Assembly (NCBI GenBank): GCA_965199845.1
Contig: CBDATZ010000033.1
Location: 1-64,000, forward strand
Reading direction: 5' to 3'
DNA from: Ilyomonas sp965199845
GTDB lineage: Bacteria > Bacteroidota > Bacteroidia > Chitinophagales > Chitinophagaceae
Length of the DNA stretch: 64,000 nucleotides
Shown: in pieces, positions 36,966 to 46,320 of the stretch
Position numbering within the stretch: position 1 is the first letter of the stretch
Layout of the letters: every line of letters begins with the position of its first letter
Position numbers and translations under genes: made by a program
The notes under the pieces: model-generated
What the model saw: only the letters and a program-made list of their open reading frames with translations
Database searches by the model: none
What the model was told of the DNA's origin: nothing

Positions 36966-37524
36966 AACTTTTTTTTATTGATGAAATAATGTTGTCAGCA
37001 ATTTTGTTTGCTATGACAAAGTAAGCCTCTCATCAAAGCGATTTCAATGTGATAAAAGCGGATATTGGGCACGTACTTTCCTCCTGAATATGAATGGGAA
37101 AACAACCTTAGTAGTTTTGGAAGCGGGTTATGAAAGTTATAGATTAATGAAATGATTATTCTAACGGCAGAAGACATTTTTGGGAATGAATGCTGATACT
37201 TATGATGAGATGCTGCTATCGCCCGGCATGGCATCTTTTCTCCTTTTATTTATTGAAACCAAACCTCTTACAACGCTTTTTATACCAACTTTCAGACTAA
37301 CCTTTTCTCTTGTTTATTGCGTTGCTAATGGCGCTTGTTCTGTTTTGTTTTCTTCGAGATTTAGTTTACGAACGGGATGATGACTACGAGCTGATATGGT
37401 GTTATATATTTTGTTGGGTTGAGTAAGACATATAATTACAAAAAAGAAGAAGCCTGTTATACCGGCTTCTTCTTTTTATATTGATTGAACGCTACTTGCA
37501 AGGCTGATGTGAAGAAGGTATATT
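36966..37524. other. Non-coding stretch with no convincing gene
   Basis: About 560 bp without a credible ORF. The short open frames present show no signal peptide, domain or coding bias. A terminator-like hairpin at 37441-37478 is described separately. Confidence 0.5.
37444..37476. terminator. Bidirectional terminator-like hairpin
   Basis: AAGAAGAAGCC and GGCTTCTTCTT form a near-perfect stem with a ~9-base loop, with A-run and T-run flanks. It lies just downstream, on the minus strand, of the gene remnant at 37525-37659, whose terminator it probably was. Confidence 0.75.
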
Positions 37525-37659
37525 TTACCTTTGAATGGTAAGCTCGCCGGTGTAAATACTGTTGGCTACTTCTTTGCCATCGGCAGAAAGAAAGCTTATC
37601 CAGGTTGCTACGGTGTAACCGGAAAAATTGGTTACCTCAAACTGGTCTTGTATCTTATA
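37525..37659 (-). pseudogene. Remnant of a lost gene (C-terminal fragment)
   Basis: On the minus strand a 44-codon open frame, ended by TAA at 37525-37527 and preceded in frame by a stop, has no start codon but reads like a protein end (QFEVTNFSGYTVATWISFL, then SADGKEVANSIYTGELTIQR). The terminator hairpin sits right after it. I infer the surviving 3' end of a deleted secreted-protein gene. Family not recognised. Confidence 0.55.
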
Positions 37660-37750
37660 TCAATCATTTCATAAAAAATCTATACTGTATAAGTATTAAA
37701 TTTTGCAAACGCATTGATTATTAATAGAAAATTGTTCTGAATTTTTGTGG

Positions 37751-37789
37751 GTTAACTTACTTCTTTGAGAAACGATGCCGGAACCGGAA
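37751..37789 (+). repeat. Imperfect direct repeat, copy 1 (39 bp)
   Basis: Starts GTTAAC and contains CTTTGAGAAACGATGC and GAACCGGAA. It matches 33 of 39 positions with 38515-38553. Copy 1 lies 71 bp before the DUF6252-like lipoprotein gene. Confidence 0.65.
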
Positions 37790-37860
37790 TTTTTTGACTT
37801 TTGTCAAAGTTGTTGTCTTTTCAATGCATCACCTTCGCCATTCGCTAAATAAGGCCGCTC

Positions 37861-38409
37861 ATGAAAATTGTTACAACGGTTGTTATCATATTACTTCTTA
37901 TAGCACAGAGTTGCATAAAAGATACCGGCCACCCGCTGCCGCCCGAAACGCACACCGGCGCTTACACCTTTGGCTGTAAGGTGGATGGAAAAGTATATGA
38001 AGCAAGCGGGAAACCTGAATTTGAGGACTTTGTGAGTGCTGGCAATATTTCCTATTCATCAAGTTCAGGGGATAGCACCATTTATATATCTGCCGTTAAT
38101 AGATTCACTTCCGACTTTGATTTTGACATAAGAATGCCTTTTCCTGCCAGCACAGGTACCTATTCTTTGAAAGGTGGTCATTACAGTGCGAATTTCACAG
38201 ATAACAATATCAGGGATGCCACTGGCTATGCAATCAGTTACAAAACTTCGGACGTGGATACCGGCAGCATTACCATTACTTATTTTGATGGAACATATAC
38301 TCCCTTTTTTGGCGGTAATATACTTGCAGGTACTTTTTGGATGAATGCGGTTAGCGATGATGGAAAAGTGATTCATATTACAGATGGCAGATTTGACATT
38401 GGCAATTAG
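37861..38409 (+). CDS. Lipoprotein of unknown function (DUF6252-like)
   Basis: 182 residues. The lipoprotein signal VVIILLLIAQSC precedes a beta-sandwich-like domain beginning YTFGCKVDGKVYEASG and ending GTFWMNAVSDDGKVIHITDGRFDIGN, the pattern of small Bacteroidota surface lipoproteins of DUF6252 type. Function unknown. The gene is bracketed by 39-bp imperfect direct repeats and followed by a truncated signal-peptide remnant, which suggests local duplication and loss. Confidence 0.7.
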   Translation: MKIVTTVVIILLLIAQSCIKDTGHPLPPETHTGAYTFGCKVDGKVYEASGKPEFEDFVSAGNISYSSSSGDSTIYISAVNRFTSDFDFDIRMPFPASTGTYSLKGGHYSANFTDNNIRDATGYAISYKTSDVDTGSITITYFDGTYTPFFGGNILAGTFWMNAVSDDGKVIHITDGRFDIGN

Positions 38410-38434
38410 AACACTTATTTTAAAAATAAGGTTT

Positions 38435-38494
38435 ATGAAAAAGAAAGTTTACTCAATTGTTGTTTTCTTCCTATGCTTCTGGTTCCAGCATTAA
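38435..38494 (+). pseudogene. Truncated signal-peptide remnant
   Basis: A 19-codon ORF with a classical signal start (MKKKVYSIVVFFLCFWFQH) stops abruptly. It follows the DUF6252-like gene by 25 bp and is followed by copy 2 of the direct repeat. I infer a deleted paralogue of a small lipoprotein gene. Confidence 0.45.
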
Positions 38495-38514
38495 TAACCA
38501 ATATAGTTTTATGA

Positions 38515-38553
38515 GTTAACCTAAATCTTTGAGAGACGATGCTTGAACCGGAA
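38515..38553 (+). repeat. Imperfect direct repeat, copy 2 (39 bp)
   Basis: Aligned without gaps to 37751-37789 (33 of 39 identical), including GTTAAC, CTTTGAGAGACGATGC and GAACCGGAA. The copies are 764 bp apart and bracket the DUF6252-like gene. Confidence 0.65.
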
Positions 38554-38716
38554 ATGATTACATATAGCTGCTTAGATTGTTTGGAAAATTGGATTGGATA
38601 AGTAATGCCATTTGTTTTGATGTGATCTTGAGGATGAATTTGCCGGTTGGTTTAGCGGATGTTTACGAGCGTGAAAAAATGGCAGGTTGATAGTGATGTA
38701 ATGAAAAAGTAAAGCC

Positions 38717-38757
38717 CGAACAAAAAGCGAACAAAACAAGAAGAAAACCGAACAAAA
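38717..38757 (+). repeat. Three phased 9-bp iterons CGAACAAAA
   Basis: Exact copies start at 38717, 38728 and 38749, so spacings are 11 and 21 bp, close to one and two helical turns. They lie about 150 bp downstream of the excisionase-like pseudogene on the opposite strand. Phased iterons of this kind are typical of protein-binding arrays at origins or recombination sites; here the role is inference. Confidence 0.5.
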
Positions 38758-38902
38758 CCTCTGCGCTGTTTTACGAAAAATGGCTGACAGTATGGTGGAG
38801 ACGGCGGTTATTTATAATTTGGTTTGTGGTGTTTGAGGTATGGAAACCCAGTAGCCGCTTTGTGACGCAGCGTCTTTCGTTTTGCTGATGTTGTAAGGAT
38901 GA

Positions 38903-39147
38903 TTAGCGATACGCTTGCTCGATGTAGCGAAGGATATGGGGTTTATAGAAATATTTCCTGATGCCAAAATTAGAATAGTGAGAATGCCTTTTGCGATGTA
39001 ATTGTCAACAGTGCGGGCGGAGATATGGAACTGCTGCATGAGATCCGCCTTGTCTATCCAATCTTCGAGACGAGAGCCTTTAATTTCTAAGTCTGTACAT
39101 TGCCCGGTTTGTGCTGCATGGGTGGCAGCGGGCTTTTTTGGTTTCAT
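38903..39147 (-). pseudogene. Excisionase-like helix-turn-helix protein, frameshifted
   Basis: The first ~55 codons encode the Bacteroidota excisionase/MerR-like HTH (DWIDKADLMQQFHISARTVDNYIAKGI). The continuing frame then turns into unrelated sequence. The adjacent frame instead reads SHYSNFGIRKYFYKPH and ILRYIEQAYR followed by a stop at 38903-38905, which is the normal family tail. The frames join near 38984-38986, where one base appears to be missing. It is therefore probably inactive. Such small HTH proteins accompany mobile elements, but no integrase remains nearby. Confidence 0.7.
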
Positions 39148-39373
39148 ACTTTATAGGATTTTTATTTTGATATTGGTTGTGATATCAGAATTGGTTGACG
39201 CTAAAGTAAAATGGTTTTTACAGCGCGAAAATTATAATTTGATTAAAAAGATAATGTAGGTAAGAAGGGGTATCCAGTTTGCGGTTCGGTGAAGGAAATT
39301 TTAAGGGCAGAAGGTATTGCCATAATTTATATTGGTATCATTACAGGTTATGCTTTGCCGGCTTGATATAACC

Positions 39374-40066
39374 TCAATTACTTTGCAGGAAAGCGAGCAA
39401 AGCTCTCATATCTTCTTCTTTGCTGTAATCAACCTTATGGCTTTTCAGGTATGGCACTAAGGCAGTTTGCTTTTTGCCAAAAAGATTGATAAGATTTTTT
39501 TTGCCGGCAGGTAAAAAATTGTTGTAGGTATCACCAAAATAATAAGTTGTTTTCTTCATAACAGTGAGTGCCTTTTTTTCGGTAAGTTTTGTAATGCGGT
39601 CATTGGAGTTTAACGAACTAATGGTGGTGATGGAGCCAGTAGAAGATTCCTGGTCGTAGCCACTCATTTTGCTTGCACTAACAACGCCTAAAGCTTCGTT
39701 CTTAGCGAGTTTTACCGTATTGTTGCCGGTAACCAACTGCACAAATATTTTGCTGTAAAAAAAAGTATCGCTGCCAATGATGATGTGCTTAATGGTGGCT
39801 TCGTTAGTAACGGTAAGCGTATCTGTTTTTGGAGTGATAAACTGCATTTCTCCGTTTAGTAAATTGTAGTTGAGCAATGCATTGGAACCGGTTCCGTCTC
39901 TGAAAAAAACAGTGCCTTGCGTAAATTGCGGGTAATGAAATTTTACATCGGCAGGAAGCGCTGTATTGATGTTTTCGCCCGCTTTTACAATCCACCGGTC
40001 GGTTTGTGCATATATGTGAAACGGGAATGCGAGTAGTGCAAATACAGCAAGCCAGGCAGTTTTCAT
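39374..40066 (-). CDS. Secreted conserved hypothetical protein
   Basis: 230 residues with signal peptide (VFALLAFPFHIYAQ). The body is beta-rich (NYNLLNGEMQFITPKTDTLTV, IIIGSDTFFYSKIFVQL) and ends with a helical tail (DYSKEEDMRALLAFL). Such proteins recur in Chitinophagaceae and related families without a known role. Confidence 0.72.
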   Translation of the reverse strand: MKTAWLAVFALLAFPFHIYAQTDRWIVKAGENINTALPADVKFHYPQFTQGTVFFRDGTGSNALLNYNLLNGEMQFITPKTDTLTVTNEATIKHIIIGSDTFFYSKIFVQLVTGNNTVKLAKNEALGVVSASKMSGYDQESSTGSITTISSLNSNDRITKLTEKKALTVMKKTTYYFGDTYNNFLPAGKKNLINLFGKKQTALVPYLKSHKVDYSKEEDMRALLAFLQSN

Positions 40067-40345
40067 TATGGCAAAAGTTAGTGTGTTTCAAAGTTATTTA
40101 AAAAGAACCACTTATTGGGCGCAGCGTTATTTAGAGTATAAAACCGGTGGGGAAAATAGATTTCTACGCTTTGGGATTAGTAATTACCCAACAACGTGTT
40201 TAGCCGGTTTCGGGCATCAAATTATATATTGAGGCTTTTACTTGTTTTTATAAAAACACAGAGTGTACGTTATTTTTTATGTAAGTCCGGCAGCCGTAAC
40301 AATCAGTTTTTTATATTGCTTATTAAAGAATAAAAATCCTCTGCC

Positions 40346-40672
40346 TTATGAATAATACAAGTTAGGAAGAAACGCATACGGATTGATAGAAAACGGAACT
40401 TCGATAGTTTGCGGAGACTGGCACAATTCAATATCAAGGAATGATTTGCCTTGGAGAATATCCCACAGAAAAAGCGGCTTTCCGTCGGCTGATGTATCAA
40501 TGATTTCGGGCATCATAGCTTCCAGCCAGCCTTTCCAGCACGCTGCCGTTAATTGTTCAGTATGCGTAATAAAATTTTTTTTATCCAGGGCTTCTTTTTC
40601 AGAAAGTTGTCTTTGCGATAAAGACGTATTTGTGAAAAGAAGTATCTCCTGCTGAATAGAATTTGTTTCCAT
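40346..40672 (-). CDS. Conserved hypothetical protein
   Basis: 108 residues with no signal peptide or membrane helix. Helical N-terminal half (SLSQRQLSEKEALDKKNFI), then CWKGWLEAMMPEII and a C-terminal proline/tyrosine tail. The composition is that of a real soluble protein, but I recognise no domain. Confidence 0.6.
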   Translation of the reverse strand: METNSIQQEILLFTNTSLSQRQLSEKEALDKKNFITHTEQLTAACWKGWLEAMMPEIIDTSADGKPLFLWDILQGKSFLDIELCQSPQTIEVPFSINPYAFLPNLYYS

Positions 40673-41016
40673 ATTCTGAGTTTGTTTGTCCTACAAGTAA
40701 AGACATACTATTTGTGATGAAGTAAAATTGCCAAAGTAAAAAATACGAATAAAAAGAGCTTCTGGTTGTTACATACCTGCTGATGCAGACACGGTAAGAA
40801 CGGAAGCATTTACCGGAGCATGAGCAGTAGAAATTGCAATTCCCATACCGTGTTCTGTATTGTATGTATCGTAGAATTATACGTAAAGGCAAACAAAGGC
40901 AGATTTATATCGTTTGCTATTGTTGTTATTCTTTTATTATTTTATCTAAGCGGAAATGAAATGCAGCCGGTAATAAACAGCTTTTTCCTTCTTATTTTCG
41001 TTCGCTATAAATATGT
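40673..41016. other. Intergenic region before the M29 aminopeptidase gene
   Basis: About 340 bp. On the minus strand at roughly 40768-40872 a stop-bounded frame reads like a protein tail (EHGMGIAISTAHAPVNASVL) but has no upstream continuation. It may be a gene remnant or chance. Nothing else stands out. Confidence 0.35.
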
Positions 41017-42240
41017 ATGGGTATGATGAATCCTGGTGATGATTTATTAAAAAAATATGCGCTGATAATGGTAAAATATGCCTTGAATAACGGTGATGGA
41101 ATTAATAAAGGCGATACCGTTTTTTTGGTAGGACAAGAGTGCAGTAAAGATTTGTTTATGGCAATTGCCAAAGAAATATATGCAGCGGGCGGCAACCTGA
41201 TTACCAACTATCAACCCAATAATATCCGGGATAACAGCCTTGCGCGTTTTTTGCTGGAAACGGGCAGCGGCGAGCAGGTAAGCTTTTTTGCAAAACCATA
41301 CTGGAAGGGCATTGTAGAAGCCGCTGATCATATATTGTTTATTATTTCTGAACCAGATATTCATGCGTTTGAAGGATTGTCTTCTTCTAAAATCAGTATG
41401 ATGAACAGCGCGCGCGCGCCTTATATGAAGATGCGCGAAGAAAAAGAACAGGCAGGAAAATTATCCTGGTCGTTATGCCTGTACGGAACGCAATCTATGG
41501 CCGATGAAGCCGGGCTTAGCTTAGATGATTATTGGGAGCAGATTATCGAAGCTTGTTATTTAAGAGATGATGATCCTGTAGCTAAATGGAAGCGCGTGCA
41601 AAAAGAGGTTGAAGACATTAAAGACAAATTGGATGTTCTGGATATTGACAAGCTACATATTAAAGGCGATGATGTTGATTTGCATATACAGATTGGTAAA
41701 AACCGTAAATGGCTGAGCGGCGGCGGCAAGAACATTCCGTCTTTTGAAATATTTACATCGCCCGATTGGCGCGGCACCAATGGTTCTATTCGGTTTAACC
41801 AGCCGCTGTATTATTCCGGCAAGCGCATTTCGGGTGTGTCGCTCAACTTTCAAAACGGTATTGTTATAAACGCTTCGGCTACCGAAAATGAAGACGCTTT
41901 ACAAGAGATGATTGCGCAGGAAAATGCGGATAAAGTGGGTGAATTTTCGCTTACCGATAAACGCCATTCGCGCATTACTAAATTTATGGCGACGACCTTG
42001 TTTGATGAGAATATGGGCGGCGCATTCGGTAATACGCATATTGCTTTGGGCAATGCGTATAAAGACGCATTTACAGGTGATATGTCAATGGTAACTGATG
42101 AGCAGTGGGCTGATATGGGTTATAATTCCTGCCCGAAAGTACATACCGATATTATCAGCACGAGTAACCGAACAGTTACAGCAACGTTAGGTGACGGAAG
42201 TGAAAAAGTGATTTATAAAGATGGTGAGTTTGTATTATAA
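41017..42240 (+). CDS. M29-family metallo-aminopeptidase
   Basis: 407 residues. PGDDLLKKYALIMVKYAL and KGDTVFLVGQECSKDLFMAI open the family N-domain. The C-terminal metal and catalytic region includes EIFTSPDWRGTNGSIRFNQP, AFGNTHIALGNAY and CPKVHTDII, as in thermophilic aminopeptidases AmpS/AmpT. Removes N-terminal residues from peptides using a dinuclear metal centre, in the cytoplasm (no signal peptide). Upstream ATG 41017 is used; an alternative ATG is 9 bp in. Confidence 0.92.
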   Translation: MGMMNPGDDLLKKYALIMVKYALNNGDGINKGDTVFLVGQECSKDLFMAIAKEIYAAGGNLITNYQPNNIRDNSLARFLLETGSGEQVSFFAKPYWKGIVEAADHILFIISEPDIHAFEGLSSSKISMMNSARAPYMKMREEKEQAGKLSWSLCLYGTQSMADEAGLSLDDYWEQIIEACYLRDDDPVAKWKRVQKEVEDIKDKLDVLDIDKLHIKGDDVDLHIQIGKNRKWLSGGGKNIPSFEIFTSPDWRGTNGSIRFNQPLYYSGKRISGVSLNFQNGIVINASATENEDALQEMIAQENADKVGEFSLTDKRHSRITKFMATTLFDENMGGAFGNTHIALGNAYKDAFTGDMSMVTDEQWADMGYNSCPKVHTDIISTSNRTVTATLGDGSEKVIYKDGEFVL

Positions 42241-42342
42241 AGTAAAGCTTTATCTACTGCTTATGTAGCCTTGTATTTTGTTTGCAGAACATTGACGAGA
42301 CAATACAATTTTTCTTCTTTGTTACTAACGATATTCGAAATA

Positions 42343-42370
42343 TAAAAGCCGGTTTGGAACCGGCTTTTAT
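42343..42370. terminator. Bidirectional terminator between the M29 aminopeptidase and OmpA genes
   Basis: AAAAGCCGGTT and AACCGGCTTTT are perfect complements around a 3-base TGG loop, with A/T runs on both sides. The flanking genes converge on it. Confidence 0.88.
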
Positions 42371-42392
42371 ATTATACGCTATCAAAAATTAA

Positions 42393-43271
42393 TTATTGAT
42401 TTGTGCTTGTAGAATCTTTCTCCGGCGCTTTGTTTATCAATTCCATAAACTGGTCAAGCTTCGGCGTAATGATGATTTGTGTGCGCCTGTTCTTTATTTT
42501 TCCGTCCGGCGTATCGTTGCTGGCAATCGGGTTATATTCTCCGCGTCCGCCGGCAGTTAAACGTTTTGGATCTACACCAAAATTGTTTTGCAATGCCTGT
42601 ACAACAGAAGACGCTCTCAGCGCACTTAAATCCCAGTTATTGCGGATATTCGGTTTTGCAATCGGCACATTGTCTGTGTTACCTTCAATCAACACTTCAA
42701 AATCTTTATAGTCGGTAATGATTTTCGCAATTTTAGACAGCGTTGCGCTGGCTTTATCAGATATTTCATAACTGCCGGATTTGTAAAGCATATTGTCGGA
42801 AAGCGAGATGTAAACCACACCTTTCAAAACCTGGACATCTACATCCTGCATTTCTTCGCGACTTAACGAGCGGGTAAGATTGTTTGTTAAAACCATATTC
42901 AAAGAATCGCTTTTGTTCTTTGAATTTACTAATTGCTGAATGTATTTGTTAGATGAATTAATTTCATCTACCAGTTTTGAAATGTTTGTATTGCCCTGGT
43001 TTGTAGAAGTTAAACATTTGTCTAAAGCAGACTGTAAAGATTGCACATGCGCGCGTTCTGCCTGCAATTGGTCCTGAAGTCCCGCGATCTTAACATTAGC
43101 GCCGCCGAGACTGCTTTGGCAGTCATCGTTTGCTTTTGCAAGCGCATTGCTTTTGCCTTGTAATGTATTATAATCAGATTGCAACGACTGAAACTTTTTG
43201 TTGCTTACGCAACTGGTAACAAATAAAATGGTTGCGGCACTAAGGAGCAAGCGAAGGTTGGATTTGATCAT
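42393..43271 (-). CDS. OmpA-family peptidoglycan-binding lipoprotein
   Basis: 292 residues. A lipoprotein signal (LLLSAATILFVTSC) is followed by a long coiled coil rich in Q/N/L/S (~30-120). The OmpA C-terminal domain has FEVLIEGNTDNVPI, NWDLSALRASSVVQAL and GGRGEYNPIASNDTPDGKIKNRR-type sequence, containing the Asp and Arg that grip peptidoglycan. It links the outer membrane to the cell wall. The domain is close to MotB, but no membrane helix or partner MotA is present. Confidence 0.9.
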   Translation of the reverse strand: MIKSNLRLLLSAATILFVTSCVSNKKFQSLQSDYNTLQGKSNALAKANDDCQSSLGGANVKIAGLQDQLQAERAHVQSLQSALDKCLTSTNQGNTNISKLVDEINSSNKYIQQLVNSKNKSDSLNMVLTNNLTRSLSREEMQDVDVQVLKGVVYISLSDNMLYKSGSYEISDKASATLSKIAKIITDYKDFEVLIEGNTDNVPIAKPNIRNNWDLSALRASSVVQALQNNFGVDPKRLTAGGRGEYNPIASNDTPDGKIKNRRTQIIITPKLDQFMELINKAPEKDSTSTNQ

Positions 43272-43461
43272 ATTTATTATTTTAATTTAAAAAAATTGTT
43301 CATCAATTACAAAATCATTACCAGTCTTTTTTATTGCTTTTATGGAGTCAGTTTCGTTTTGTATGAACTTTTGTATTCCGGCAAAAGAACTACAGATTAT
43401 TGGATATTTTATTAGTGGTTGATGAAAATTAATTTATTTATAATTTCATTCCAAGCATTAT

Positions 43462-44826
43462 TTATATCGTATTCGCAAACGGATGTTGCCACGGACTGCG
43501 GTAAGGACGTTGCAGCAATTTGTTTGCTTCTGGATCATTTACAATTTCCCTCTTTTGAGAATCGTACACCAGCGGGCGACCGACTTTCATAGATACATTT
43601 GCCAGTATGCAACTGGCTGTTGAGATATGACCTTGCTCAATATCTGCAACCGGTTTGCCGCCGCTTTCTATGGCGCCAAGAAAGTTGAGCATGTGCAAAC
43701 GTGTGGCCGGCGCCGTGTGCAACTCAATACGCGGTTCGGTTACATCTTCCGGGTATTTTTCTTTTTCGTACACCACATCTTTATGAATTTTAGGACCATC
43801 TCCTTCGGGAATAAAATCGTACTTGTAAACATCAGCTTTAAGCGTGCCTTTATCGCCATAAATTTTAAAAGACCAGGGATATTCCGGGTCTGAAGGTGCG
43901 CCCCAGGTACGATGCTGCCATATACAATTCAATTCATCATATTCAAACAAGGCGGATTGTGTATCTGAAATATTTGATTTGCCTTTTTTCTCAACATAAA
44001 TGCCACCGGTAGAGCTGATGCGTTTCGGCCATCCTAAGTTCAGCATCCATCGTACCGCGTCAAACATGTGTATGCCCATATCACCCATAATTCCATTTCC
44101 ATATTCCATAAAGGCGCGCCAGCTTCCGTGCAGCAATCCATCGTATGCACGCAAAGGCGCAGGACCTGTCCACATTTCATAATCTAAATTAGGAGGAACC
44201 GTTTGTGCGGGCGGGTTGCTATCATTTCGCATGGGATAATAACAACACATTTCAACATGAGATACTTTTCCCAGCAAGCCGGCATCTACCACATTCTTCT
44301 TGGCATCTATCAAATGCGGTGTGCTTCTGCGTTGCGTACCAACCTGAACCACGCGGTCATATTTGCGCGCTGCGGCAACCATGGCTTCGCCTTCCAACAC
44401 ATCTACACTAATTGGTTTTTGAACATACACATTGGCACCTGCTTTCATGGCTTCAATGGCAGTAAGCGCATGCCAATGGTCGGGCGTTCCAATCAGCACA
44501 ATATCCAACTGGTTCTCTGCCAGCATTTTCCTGTAATCGTTGTACAGCTTGGGTATTTTATCTGATTTGATACGTGCGCTTACCATTTTAGCGGCTTCTG
44601 CAAGCTGGTTTTTATCTACATCGCACAACGCTACTACGTTTACAGGCGCTACCTGGATTAACCGGAACAAGTCGCTTTTTCCATACCAACCGGTGCCGAT
44701 TAAAGCCACGCGAAGGGTTTTGGAAGGACGCCAAATGTTCATACCGGAAGCATGAAGGGTAGCTAAAGCAACAGACGCAGCAGCGCCTTTCAATAATGTA
44801 CGACGGTGAATAGAAAATTGAGACAT
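43462..44826 (-). CDS. Gfo/Idh/MocA-family oxidoreductase with Tat signal
   Basis: 454 residues. The twin-arginine signal HRRTLLKGAAASVALATL directs export in folded form. Rossmann fold ALIGTGWYGKSDLFRL is followed by ALCDVDKNQL, GTPDHWHALTAIEAMKAG and VQKPIS, the family catalytic Lys region. The C-terminal half is the substrate-binding alpha/beta domain. Exported Bacteroidota members act on sugars or sugar derivatives with tightly bound NAD(P); the substrate here is not known. Confidence 0.9.
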   Translation of the reverse strand: MSQFSIHRRTLLKGAAASVALATLHASGMNIWRPSKTLRVALIGTGWYGKSDLFRLIQVAPVNVVALCDVDKNQLAEAAKMVSARIKSDKIPKLYNDYRKMLAENQLDIVLIGTPDHWHALTAIEAMKAGANVYVQKPISVDVLEGEAMVAAARKYDRVVQVGTQRRSTPHLIDAKKNVVDAGLLGKVSHVEMCCYYPMRNDSNPPAQTVPPNLDYEMWTGPAPLRAYDGLLHGSWRAFMEYGNGIMGDMGIHMFDAVRWMLNLGWPKRISSTGGIYVEKKGKSNISDTQSALFEYDELNCIWQHRTWGAPSDPEYPWSFKIYGDKGTLKADVYKYDFIPEGDGPKIHKDVVYEKEKYPEDVTEPRIELHTAPATRLHMLNFLGAIESGGKPVADIEQGHISTASCILANVSMKVGRPLVYDSQKREIVNDPEANKLLQRPYRSPWQHPFANTI

Positions 44827-45033
44827 ACAGGCATTCGTTGGATGGTTAGTAATAAAGCGTGAAGTTAAAAATTCGGAAGAATGATTGCGTATTAACGTAA
44901 TAAACTAAACAGGTTAAAGATAGTAAATCAATAAAAGGCAAAAAATTCCGCTTACTGAATAAGGATTTTGTAGAATGTGCTTCTCGTTATTGCTTTTTAA
45001 TTGATTATTTTAGAGCCAACATTACCACGACTT

Positions 45034-46215
45034 ATGAATCATCAAAATGAGGCAACTGAAACATTAGAATCTTCACCATCATCAAACAGAAAAAGAGTTG
45101 TTTTAAAAACCACGTTTGCACCACAACAGCGATTGTATTCACTGGATGCGTTGCGTGGTTTTGATATGTTTTGGATTATGGGAGCCGAAGAAATTTTTCA
45201 CAGTTTATACAAAGCAACCGGTTCGCCGTTTTGGGGCGCCGTTTCTGTTCAATTAACTCATCCCGACTGGAATGGATTTCATTTTTACGACCTTATTTTT
45301 CCCTTGTTTCTTTTCCTGGCTGGCGTTGCAACGCCTTATTCTGTAGGTCGTGAACTGGAGAAAGGAAAAAGCCGTCAACAGTTGCTGATGCGCGTTATAA
45401 AAAGAGGTTTGATATTGGTGTTGCTGGGCATTATTGCCAATAACGGTTTGGTGATAAAACCAATATCAGAAATACGTTTTGCCAGCGTGCTGGGGCGAAT
45501 TGGAACGGCTTATGTATTTGCCAACATTATTTATTTGTATGGAAGCAAGCTGGCGCAAATCATTTGGTTTGCCGGTTTGCTCATTGGCTACTGGCTGGTT
45601 ATGAAGCTGGCTCATGCGCCCAATTTTCCTCCCGGCGATCTTACTATGCAGGGAAATTTTGCATCGTATGTAGATCGTAGTTTTTTACCGGGTAAATTGT
45701 ATTTAGGTATTCACGATCCCGAAGGACTTTTCTCTACCATTCCTGCTATCGGAACAGGATTGCTTGGCATATTTGCCGGAAATTTTTTAAAAACATCGCC
45801 TCTTGGCGGACAGCAAAAATCGTTGTGGCTGGCGGCAGCCGGTGTTATTTTTATAGCACTTGCCCAGTTATGGAATCTAAATTTCCCGATTAATAAAAAC
45901 CTGTGGACAAGCTCATTTGTATTGCAGGTTGGCGGTTTAAGTTTGTTATTGCTTTCCGTTTTTTATTATATTATTGATGTAAAAGGACACCAACACTGGT
46001 CGTTCTTTTTCCGCGTGATTGGTATGAACTCTATCCTCATTTATATGTCGGGACATTTTATTGATTGGGATTACACAACAGACAGTTTTTTTGGCTGGCT
46101 TGGACAATTAGCCGGTAATCCTTTCAATGCTGTTGTAATGGCAATGTGCTATGTATTTATCAAATGGCTGTTTCTTTATTTTATGTATAAAAAGAACGTC
46201 TTTTTGCGTGTGTAA
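45034..46215 (+). CDS. Multi-pass membrane acyltransferase-like protein (DUF5009/HGSNAT-like)
   Basis: 393 residues from ATG 45034; a TTG at 45001 is possible. After a polar N-tail comes SLDALRGFDMFWIMGAE, the motif opening this family (COG4299, relatives of heparan-alpha-glucosaminide N-acetyltransferase). HPDWNGFHFYDLIFPLFLFLAG holds the conserved His and Asp. About ten membrane helices follow. Probably transfers an acyl group across the inner membrane to a glycan; the acceptor is not known. It ends at a clear terminator. Confidence 0.85.
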   Translation: MNHQNEATETLESSPSSNRKRVVLKTTFAPQQRLYSLDALRGFDMFWIMGAEEIFHSLYKATGSPFWGAVSVQLTHPDWNGFHFYDLIFPLFLFLAGVATPYSVGRELEKGKSRQQLLMRVIKRGLILVLLGIIANNGLVIKPISEIRFASVLGRIGTAYVFANIIYLYGSKLAQIIWFAGLLIGYWLVMKLAHAPNFPPGDLTMQGNFASYVDRSFLPGKLYLGIHDPEGLFSTIPAIGTGLLGIFAGNFLKTSPLGGQQKSLWLAAAGVIFIALAQLWNLNFPINKNLWTSSFVLQVGGLSLLLLSVFYYIIDVKGHQHWSFFFRVIGMNSILIYMSGHFIDWDYTTDSFFGWLGQLAGNPFNAVVMAMCYVFIKWLFLYFMYKKNVFLRV

Positions 46216-46242
46216 GAATGAAAGATAAAGTCTGAAAAAATT

Positions 46243-46276
46243 GAAAGGAAAGCTGTTTTTTGCTTTCCTTTCTTTT
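46243..46276 (+). terminator. Rho-independent terminator after the DUF5009 gene
   Basis: GAAAGGAAAGC (46243-46253) and GCTTTCCTTTC (46262-46272) form a perfect 11-bp stem followed by TTTT. Confidence 0.88.
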
Positions 46277-46320
46277 GCATATAACTCATTCCATTTTTTA
46301 TTCCAGGCTATTTTTGTATT

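Noticed and set aside
36995..37380. Small ORFs on both strands in the 37-kb gap
   Set aside because: No signal peptide, no recognisable domain and an erratic composition.
38717..38757. CRISPR-like repeats
   Set aside because: Units are 9 bp with unequal, very short spacing. This is an iteron pattern; no cas genes are present.
42393..43271. MotB flagellar/gliding stator
   Set aside because: The protein has a lipoprotein signal instead of a membrane helix with the stator Asp, and no motA is adjacent.
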